Positions 22,402 through 27,337 of a stretch of DNA of 27,337 nucleotides are shown here, piece after piece. The translations under genes were made by a program, and so were the position numbers. How positions within the stretch are numbered: the first letter of the stretch is position 1; every line of letters begins with the position of its first letter. The notes under the pieces were generated by a model. The model did no database searches and was not told the origin of the DNA. It saw only the letters and a list, made by a program, of their open reading frames with translations. This DNA comes from an uncultured Lachnospiraceae bacterium (GTDB taxonomy: Bacteria; Bacillota; Clostridia; Lachnospirales; Lachnospiraceae): assembly GCA_910588825.1 (NCBI GenBank), contig CAJURF010000047.1, positions 1 through 27,337 of the forward strand, written 5' to 3'.

Positions 22402-25006
22402 AGTGAAAAATCGTAAAGTCATCCGCCGTCTGGCGGACAAAAGTTTCCAAAACAGCAGAACCCGAAATATCATCGCCGTGCTGGCCATCGCCCTGACCAC
22501 CACTTTGTTCACCACACTGTTCACCATCGGTATGGGCGCCATTGAGAGCTTTCAGCTCTCCACCATGCGCCAGTCCGGGGGAGACAGCCACGGTGTGATC
22601 AAAAACCTGACCCGCAAGCAGTACAACAAGCTGAAAGAACACCCCCTTATCAAAGAATCTGCTCCCTGCATTTTAACCGCCGATTACGTGAGGAATCCGG
22701 AGTTTCTGAAACGCCATCTGGAATCCTGGTACATCCCGGCTTACCATTATGAACACTGTTTCATACAAATTCTGAAGGGGAAGGCGCCGGAACTTGCCAA
22801 CGAAATTCTCCTGGATGAGACTTCTATGGACCTTCTGGGGCTGAAGGCAGAGCCTGGACAAAAAGTAACCTTCCAGTTTCAGCTGAAGCAGAGCAGCCCG
22901 GACATAATCAAACGCACGTTCACCGTCAGCGGCGTAATCCATTCCGACCCTGCCTTGAATGTGGGATTTGCCATTGTGTCAGATGCCTACCTGAAAGAAT
23001 ATGCCCATGAACTTGTCTACACATACGACCAGGACTACTCCTCTACGGGAGCCATCCGCATGGATGTAAATTTTTCAAATTCTTTTGGAATACAAAAGAA
23101 ACTGAATAAAGTCATCGAAGACTGCGGTTATTCCACAGAGGAAGAACAAGAGTATTTCATTGCCAGCAACGCCAACTGGGCATATATCAGTGACGGCGCT
23201 GAAAGCGACTCTGTGACCATGACTGCCCTGGCCGCAGGACTGCTGCTGATCTTCCTCACTGGATACCTGATTATCTATAATGTATTTCAGATATCTGTGA
23301 TCAAGGATATCCGCTATTACGGCCTGTTGAAAACAGTAGGCACCACCGGACGGCAGCTGAAAATGATCCTGCGCAGACAGGCACTTTTATTGTCTGTACT
23401 GGGTATCCCTCTGGGCATCCTGGCTGGCTTTTTCATCGGAAAACAGATTGTCCCCCTTGTGATTGCAATCACCATCTTTCAGGAGAGCGCACCGGTCACC
23501 TTCCATCCAGTGATCCTGGCCGGCGCAGCGGCTTTTACCCTCCTGACTGTACTGATTTCTATCGGGAAGCCCTCGAGAATGGCGGCAAAAGTATCTCCTG
23601 TGGAAGCCGTGCGCTACACTGACAACACAAAATCATGCGTTAAAAAGGCATCTCTTACAAAGCGCACCACCGGCAGCAGAATACACCGAATGGCACTGGC
23701 CAACCTGGGACGAAATAAAAGCAGAACTGCGGTTGTCATACTCTCCCTCTCGCTGGCAGTGGTCCTGCTAAACAGTGTGTTCACCATCACCAACGCCTTT
23801 GACATCCATGTATACCTGAAGAAGTTCGCCACCTTTGATTTTCTCATCGGAAACGCCCGTTACTTTGGCCTGGATCAGTATCGGGGAGCCACTGACGACA
23901 CCATTGATGAAGAAAATCTCTCCGAATCCTTTATATCAGCCTGCGAAGCACAGGATGGATTCGAAAAAAGCGGGCGGATTTACTGCAATACTGCCACAGC
24001 CCTAAAGGCCGATTCCTACCAGCCGCCAAAACAAATGCCAAGAGATGAGAACGGAAATCTTTATTACATCCGAAACGGACAGAAAGTCCCCCTGGAAGAA
24101 GACAAATGGGGCACTTATCGGGGACGAACCGCTTTCTATGGACTGGAGGACCTGCCTCTGGACGCAGTTGAAGTGTGGAAAGGCGAAAAGGATATGAATG
24201 TCATCCGTGAAAAACTGGCTGGCGGAAACTATCTGCTGAGCGCTGTAGACACCGATGACAACAATCAGGTGATGGAGGAAACTATCTGGCATCAGCCAGG
24301 GGACAAGGTGACACTGGTTCTTCCCGACGGCACCAGCCGTGAGTTTGAGATCCTCTCATTAATTAAAACCAATTACTATGGGCTGACCTGCCGGCGGGGA
24401 TATGAATTTGTATACTATACAACGGCAGATATCTTTAAAGAAATGATATCTGAAAAATACCTGATGACCTGTGCCCTCAGCGTGGAAGACGGAAAGGAAG
24501 CTGAATTTGAACGGTTCATTGAAGATTACACCACCACACAGGAACCTGCCATGTCATACGAATCCAAACTGACTCACATGAACGAATTTTCCAAACTGAG
24601 CGGCCTGTTTATTTTAATCGGCGGTGTGCTCACAGCTATTATCGGCATGGTGGGAATCCTGAATTTTGTCAACACCATTTTGACAGGCATCGTATCCAGA
24701 AAAAAAGAATTCGCTATGATGGAAGCCATCGGCATGACCAGAAAACAGCTCTCCCAGATGCTGATACTGGAGGGACTGTTTTACGCAGGCATTACCATCG
24801 CGTTCTCCTTCATCCTGGGGATTTTGTTCTCTCTCACAGCCTGCCGGGCGGTCACCGGGGGAATGTGGTTTATGAAATACCATTTCGTCATATGGCCCAT
24901 GCTGGCGGTTTTCCCGGTGCTTTTGATTCTGGGTGCCCTGATTCCGTATCTGGTCTATCTGCCCCAGAGAAAACAAAGCCTGATCTCCTGTCTGGTGGAA
25001 AACTAA
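22394..25006 (+). CDS. FtsX/MacB-type ABC permease with two extracellular domains
   Basis: The protein is 870 residues from ATG 22394, which has AGGAGG nine bases upstream. It has a first membrane helix at about 26-50 (NIIAVLAIALTTTLFT), an extracellular domain of about 200 residues, and an FtsX core of three helices (about 290-400). Next come the repeat NLGRNKSRTAVVILSLSLA, a second extracellular domain (about 470-730) and a final FtsX core with MEAIGMTRKQL. This duplicated FtsX layout is found in Vex-, Lol- and MacB-like transporters of Firmicutes for peptides, lipids or antibiotic detoxification. It is not the single-domain BceB plan. With the kinase/regulator pair about 6 kb away it may form a resistance or envelope-stress module. 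The substrate is unknown. The terminator is at 25061-25104. Confidence 0.92.
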   Translation: MHKVKNRKVIRRLADKSFQNSRTRNIIAVLAIALTTTLFTTLFTIGMGAIESFQLSTMRQSGGDSHGVIKNLTRKQYNKLKEHPLIKESAPCILTADYVRNPEFLKRHLESWYIPAYHYEHCFIQILKGKAPELANEILLDETSMDLLGLKAEPGQKVTFQFQLKQSSPDIIKRTFTVSGVIHSDPALNVGFAIVSDAYLKEYAHELVYTYDQDYSSTGAIRMDVNFSNSFGIQKKLNKVIEDCGYSTEEEQEYFIASNANWAYISDGAESDSVTMTALAAGLLLIFLTGYLIIYNVFQISVIKDIRYYGLLKTVGTTGRQLKMILRRQALLLSVLGIPLGILAGFFIGKQIVPLVIAITIFQESAPVTFHPVILAGAAAFTLLTVLISIGKPSRMAAKVSPVEAVRYTDNTKSCVKKASLTKRTTGSRIHRMALANLGRNKSRTAVVILSLSLAVVLLNSVFTITNAFDIHVYLKKFATFDFLIGNARYFGLDQYRGATDDTIDEENLSESFISACEAQDGFEKSGRIYCNTATALKADSYQPPKQMPRDENGNLYYIRNGQKVPLEEDKWGTYRGRTAFYGLEDLPLDAVEVWKGEKDMNVIREKLAGGNYLLSAVDTDDNNQVMEETIWHQPGDKVTLVLPDGTSREFEILSLIKTNYYGLTCRRGYEFVYYTTADIFKEMISEKYLMTCALSVEDGKEAEFERFIEDYTTTQEPAMSYESKLTHMNEFSKLSGLFILIGGVLTAIIGMVGILNFVNTILTGIVSRKKEFAMMEAIGMTRKQLSQMLILEGLFYAGITIAFSFILGILFSLTACRAVTGGMWFMKYHFVIWPMLAVFPVLLILGALIPYLVYLPQRKQSLISCLVEN

Positions 25007-25060
25007 AAAAGCAAAACCGCTGTAAAATAATTGTCTGTTTCAGGATTCATAATATTTTTT

Positions 25061-25104
25061 GCCCCTGTTTATCAGCTATTTTCCGTTGATTTCAGGGGCT
25101 TTTT
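25061..25104 (+). terminator. Terminator after the ABC transporter operon
   Basis: Seven-base arms GCCCCTG (25061-25067) and CAGGGGC (25093-25099) are followed by a T-run (25100-25104), 55 bases past the permease stop codon. This marks the end of the conserved-looking part of the window. Confidence 0.75.
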
Positions 25105-25114
25105 CGTCTCCTGT

Positions 25115-25383
25115 TCATACCTGATTAAGTGGTATGCCATGGCTTCCCTCTTTCCAGCTATTTCCACGCCCGGCCGGCATGTGTATTTTATTCAGTAATC
25201 TGTTGCTAATTCGACTCCAAGCCCCCTTGGCTATTTTCCGCCCGATTTCATCGGTACAGCTCTTGCCGGACTTAATGTAATATAATTAGTTGCCCTGGAA
25301 ACGCCGGACAGCTCCACAATCCGTTTCCGCGTCATTTCCTGCCTTGTCAGTTCAGCTGCTAACTTTACTCTGTCGATTCTCAT
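25115..25383 (-). pseudogene. Frameshifted XRE-type HTH regulator
   Basis: ATG 25383 has AGGAGGT upstream. The frame begins MRIDRVKLAAELTRQEM and reaches VELSGVSRATN, the start of a small XRE helix-turn-helix. It then leaves the expected pattern and stops at 25231. A different frame gives YYIKSGKSCTDEIGRKIA, the expected continuation of this family (SGVSRxTxxxxKSGKSC). It runs on to a stop at 25115-25117 with a degraded tail. An indel lies near 25275-25290. Its divergent partner is the intact XRE gene at 25546. It is probably a broken element-borne regulator. Confidence 0.75.
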
Positions 25384-25545
25384 GTTCTCACCTCCTGTTC
25401 TTCAATATCGCAAAATATAATGTTTATCTTATCTCTCTTATATGATAATATCAGATTTCCCTAATATAAGTACATAAATATAAGTTTTATCTTTTATTTT
25501 ACTGTAATTTGTGATATGATTTCTTTTAGAAATGAGGTGATTAGA

Positions 25546-25959
25546 GTGACGACTGGTGAAAAAATTCGACAAACCAGAAAAGAAGCAGGGCTTACTCAAA
25601 AAGAATTAGGAGAAAAATTAAAAGTCTCACAAGCGGCTATCGCTCAATACGAAAATGAAAAATCCAATTTGCAGCTTCACACTATACGCAAAATTGCAGA
25701 TGCATTAGACTGCTCTGTAAATACATTAATAGATGGTTGGTCAGCTTATCCATTAGATGAAAGAAAAGATTTTTTCCTATACGGGGGGAAAATAGCCAGT
25801 ATCAGCTCAAATATAAAGCAACTCACATTTGAAGCAATGAATAAAGTTGAAGAATACACAAAAGACTTGCTTGAGATACCTAAATACAGAAACAGCTTGA
25901 CAGAACCGGGACCAGACGAACCGCCACAAGAGCCAGACAGCTCAGACACCCCCAAATAG
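25546..25959 (+). CDS. XRE-family HTH transcriptional regulator (mobile element type)
   Basis: The protein is 137 residues from GTG 25546, seven bases after GAGGTG; the ATG ten codons upstream has no site. The N-terminal helix-turn-helix (about 3-60) reads GEKIRQTRKEAGLTQKELGEKLKVSQAAIAQYENEKSN in outline, a classic Cro/CI fold. A short linker (SAYPLDERKDFF) and a helical region follow, ending in a Pro/Asp/Glu-rich tail. Codon use is AT-rich (TTA, AAA, AAT) compared with the genes to the left, which suggests transfer. An extended -10 (TGATATGAT) lies at about 25514-25522, with repeated AATATAAGT motifs further upstream that may be operators. It probably controls the mobile element to its right. 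Confidence 0.85.
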   Translation: MTTGEKIRQTRKEAGLTQKELGEKLKVSQAAIAQYENEKSNLQLHTIRKIADALDCSVNTLIDGWSAYPLDERKDFFLYGGKIASISSNIKQLTFEAMNKVEEYTKDLLEIPKYRNSLTEPGPDEPPQEPDSSDTPK

Positions 25960-26013
25960 CCCCAAACCTACCCCTATTTCCGTTCTGGCGGCATTCGGGC
26001 ATAGGATAACTCG

Positions 26014-26031
26014 TCGCCATTAAGCTGGCGA
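26014..26031. other. Short hairpin in the intergenic region
   Basis: TCGCCA-TTAAGC-TGGCGA is a perfect six-base stem with no T-run. It lies between the XRE gene and the leader at 26062-26155. It could be part of an RNA structure. Nothing else is seen in 25960-26055. Confidence 0.35.
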
Positions 26032-26050
26032 AGGCAGACCGACACCAGTG

Positions 26051-26155
26051 TACCATGACAATATAATATGCTTACCAGGGGAACCGGGGGACGTGCTCTC
26101 ACCCAATCCGAGTACCTTACGGAGGGTGGTGATTATTATGAGTACAAATCAATAA
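26051..26155 (+). pseudogene. Probable truncated holin-like (type I) toxin locus: promoter, leader and 5-codon ORF
   Basis: TATAAT (26062-26067) with a weak GACA-type -35 17 bases upstream starts a leader of about 70 bases. The leader has a very strong ribosome binding site (GGAGGGTGGTGATT) and an ATG at 26138, but the ORF is only MSTNQ before TAA at 26153-26155. In many Clostridia a similar leader and GGAGGGTGGTGATTATTATGAG start precede a roughly 30-residue hydrophobic peptide. I infer that this copy has lost its body. A short regulatory leader peptide is the alternative. Confidence 0.4.
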
Positions 26156-26309
26156 CTTGGTTCTTTAACCTGCTGTGAACTCTCACAAGTCTTTAAAATA
26201 AGGGATTCCTTTGAACCACATAACCGCTAAACCTCCATGAAATCCCGTAAAATCTCATAGGGTGGTGGCAAATGGGTGGCACCGCCACCATGCCGCCGCC
26301 CCTCTAAAA

Positions 26310-26338
26310 ATCATATCATTTACGCACCAGGCTGACAA
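26310..26338 (-). repeat. Duplicated promoter segment, left copy
   Basis: 26313-26338 matches 26646-26671 at 25 of 26 positions. On the minus strand it makes a promoter, TTGTCA (26338-26333) and TATGAT (26315-26310), with a 17-base spacer. It resembles the toxin promoter of the right copy but has no toxin ORF beyond it. The only short ORF downstream (26193-26291) is not convincing. Confidence 0.7.
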
Positions 26339-26355
26339 TCCCATTATTTTGAATA

Positions 26356-26384
26356 TTGAAAATCAAATCAGCATATGCTATAAT
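26356..26384 (+). promoter_or_regulatory. Promoter of the antisense RNA
   Basis: TTGAAA (26356-26361) and TATAAT (26379-26384) with a 17-base spacer point right. The expected transcription start is near 26391. No ORF follows before the terminator at 26428-26466, as expected for a small RNA. Confidence 0.7.
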
Positions 26385-26390
26385 GCCTGT

Positions 26391-26470
26391 AGGCAAAAGA
26401 ACAGAGCAGGCCACGGCAACAAAGAACGAACCCCCAAATTGTACCGCTAATACAATTTGGGGGTTCTTCC
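26391..26470 (+). ncRNA. Putative antisense antitoxin RNA (about 80 nt)
   Basis: The transcript runs from the promoter at 26356-26384 to the terminator hairpin. Its 5' part contains CAAAAGAACAGAGCA (26394-26408) and CCACGGCAACA (26411-26421). Near-identical plus-strand copies occur in the toxin gene at 26575-26589 (14 of 15) and 26593-26603 (10 of 11), over its start codon and first codons. The RNA is therefore complementary to the toxin mRNA at the translation start and also at the shared terminator. This is the two-site plan of Fst/par-type RNA II. Ends are estimates. Confidence 0.7.
26428..26466. terminator. Shared bidirectional terminator of toxin and antisense RNA
   Basis: Perfect 16-base arms GAACCCCCAAATTGTA (26428-26443) and their complement (26451-26466) enclose a seven-base loop. 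The convergent toxin mRNA and antisense RNA both end here and thus overlap and are complementary over the hairpin. Confidence 0.85.
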
Positions 26471-26509
26471 TCGTTTACGGTGAGGTCAGCCGACTGGGCT
26501 AGTTACCGT

Positions 26510-26596
26510 CTATTCATCTCCATCTAACCACTTACAAACGTAGTAGGCAACTACGCCTGCCATAACGGAAACTACAAAAGAACAGAACACTTCCAC
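26510..26596 (-). CDS. Type I toxin-like hydrophobic peptide (28 aa, Fst-like)
   Basis: GTG 26596 follows AAAGGGGGTG at good spacing. The 28-residue product is one membrane helix (VFCSFVVSVMAGVVAYYVC) with a short charged C-terminus, KWLDGDE. The WLD-plus-acidic tail resembles Fst/Ldr-superfamily type I toxins, although the usual proline in the helix is missing. The promoter is at 26643-26671, giving a structured leader, and the terminator is shared with a convergent small RNA. Members insert in the membrane and harm the cell when over-made; they stabilise plasmids and mobile elements. Toxicity here is inferred from architecture. Confidence 0.72.
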   Translation of the reverse strand: MEVFCSFVVSVMAGVVAYYVCKWLDGDE

Positions 26597-26642
26597 GACA
26601 ACACCCCCTTTCTGTCACCAGTCTAGGGGCGGTAACGCAATA

Positions 26643-26671
26643 ATTATATCATTTACGCACCAGGCAGACAA
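26643..26671 (-). promoter_or_regulatory. Toxin promoter (right copy of the 26-bp duplication)
   Basis: On the minus strand TTGTCT (26671-26666) and TATAAT (26648-26643) are 17 bases apart. It overlaps the last codons of the crAss001_48-like gene. The segment 26646-26671 is repeated at 26313-26338. Confidence 0.7.
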
Positions 26672-26928
26672 GACTGTTCTTCCGGCAGCTCAATCCCTTC
26701 CATGACCGCGCGGGCCTCCAGGACTGCGATATAGTCCGTCATTGCCCTGATCTGCATCTCATACGTACTTCGTGGACACACCGGATTAAAAGTTAGTTCT
26801 CCATTATCCCATTTTCCAAGCATCTCTTTCAGCTTCTGGTAACGGATGACGTTCTGGAAGTATTCTGCTTTAAACCGCACCTGATAGTCCCTGCTGGTCA
26901 TCATTTTGATGGTATCTTTTAATTCCAT
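26653..26928 (-). CDS. crAss001_48-related small phage/ICE protein
   Basis: The protein is 91 residues, starting at ATG 26928 behind GGAGGGAG. The pattern MMTSRDYQVRFKAEYFQNVIRYQKL ... MTDYIAVLEARAVMEGIEL (in outline) matches the small helical proteins now called crAss001_48-related, which are widespread in gut phages and conjugative elements and have no known function. It lies 14 bases after the amidase stop codon, in the same direction, within the lysis end of an element. Its 3' end carries the toxin promoter. Confidence 0.75.
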   Translation of the reverse strand: MELKDTIKMMTSRDYQVRFKAEYFQNVIRYQKLKEMLGKWDNGELTFNPVCPRSTYEMQIRAMTDYIAVLEARAVMEGIELPEEQSCLPGA

Positions 26929-26942
26929 ACGCTCCCTCCATT

Positions 26943-27337
26943 CTACAGCGCAATCATATCCCGCAGAGTCTTAGGCCCTGCAACACCATCCACGCCGCCG
27001 CAGATGCCCGGTTCAACCTTTTCGCGGGCCTTCTGGTACTGTTTGATAGCGAAAACTGTGTTGACGTCACAGTGCTTGTCCAGCTTCAGCGGCTTGCCGT
27101 CTTTGCCTTTGAACTCTCTGGCCAGCAGGATTTCTTGTACCAGCAATACATGATTCCCCTCTTCCCCTTTTTTCACTGTTGGAATTTCAAACATATACTT
27201 CCCTCCTATATTCGCCGTATTTCCGCCTTTAATCGCTGTTTTAAAGCCTGTCCATGTGTAATTGCCCGTGTTGTATACAAACGGATTCGGGCATGTTTTT
27301 CCATTAACATCGTAGTGTCGGATCACGTGGCTTGCAT
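26943..27337 (-). CDS. N-acetylmuramoyl-L-alanine amidase, C-terminal part (partial at right edge)
   Basis: The frame is open to the window edge, so the start is missing. The visible part begins ASHVIRHYDVNGKTCPNPF, the end of an Amidase_2-type catalytic domain in which HYDV-GK-CP supplies the last zinc ligands. A linker and a peptidoglycan-binding-1 domain follow (VLLVQEILLAREFKG, AIKQYQKAREK, GGVDGVAGPKTLRDMI). The enzyme cuts the amide between MurNAc and L-Ala as a phage or ICE lysin. It is followed by the crAss001_48-like gene, in a lysis-module setting. Confidence 0.9.
   Translation of the reverse strand, partial: ASHVIRHYDVNGKTCPNPFVYNTGNYTWTGFKTAIKGGNTANIGGKYMFEIPTVKKGEEGNHVLLVQEILLAREFKGKDGKPLKLDKHCDVNTVFAIKQYQKAREKVEPGICGGVDGVAGPKTLRDMIAL

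Noticed and set aside
26193..26291. 32-codon minus-strand ORF beyond the left promoter copy
   Set aside because: It starts in a GC-rich palindromic stretch, encodes a His/Pro/Trp-rich peptide with no hydrophobic helix, and seems to be a by-product of the intergenic repeat. It is not like the neighbouring toxin.
1..27337. tRNA, rRNA, riboswitch or T-box elements
   Set aside because: I looked through the intergenic stretches and saw no cloverleaf, rRNA motif, T-box TGGNACC bulge or recognisable aptamer core. A covariance-model scan would be needed to exclude small ones.

Overview
The window looks like a chromosomal segment from a gut-type Firmicute of class Clostridia, probably Lachnospiraceae. 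The reasons are a PolC-type replicative polymerase, a class III fructose-1,6-bisphosphatase, MEP-pathway IspG, an XpaC/TelA pair, an RR/HK/FtsX-type ABC module, strong AGGAGG ribosome binding sites and consensus sigma-A promoters. The taxonomic call is inference; there is no rRNA or tRNA here.

Layout. (1) 1-2390, minus strand: an M56 (BlaR1/MecR1-like) sensor protease followed by a BlaI/MecI-like repressor. Downstream is a small secreted-peptide ORF, and then a ribosome binding site for a gene beyond the left edge. The sensor promoter and the peptide promoter are near twins, and both carry TACATGT motifs that resemble BlaI half-sites. (2) 2390-3162, minus: a UPF0145/YbjQ protein and a small membrane protein. 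(3) 3235-3350: a long palindromic repeat with a shorter relative at 16115-16174. (4) 3356-13460, minus: xpaC-like, telA-like, ispG and polC in close succession, then fbp, probably read mainly from one promoter at 13515-13543. (5) 13589-13830: a degenerate phage-type gene. (6) 13977-15540, plus: an OmpR-type response regulator and a membrane-less histidine kinase. (7) 15530-21471: a mixed block with a flavin-reductase-fold protein, a GH5 glycosidase with a small protein, a SprA-like putative metalloprotease, and an operon of heptad-repeat protein, MATE exporter, WYL regulator and GyrI-like protein. (8) 21703-25006, plus: an ABC ATPase and an 870-residue FtsX/MacB-type permease. Their promoter carries an 11-bp-phased direct repeat suited to an OmpR-family regulator. 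These two gene pairs are usually adjacent, so block 7 may have been inserted between them.

(9) 25115 to the right edge is accessory DNA. It holds a frameshifted XRE-type gene, an intact AT-rich XRE regulator, a likely type I toxin-antitoxin locus, a crAss001_48-like small phage protein and the C-terminal part of a phage/ICE lysis amidase.

The most interesting signals are two. The first is the toxin-antitoxin locus: its putative antisense RNA carries a sequence complementary to the toxin start region and shares a perfect bidirectional terminator with it, and the locus is flanked by a duplicated 26-bp promoter segment. The second is the BlaI/M56 locus, where a Cys/His-rich extracellular tail replaces the penicillin-binding sensor and a tiny secreted peptide sits under a twin promoter. 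All family assignments are from reading motifs; no database search was run.
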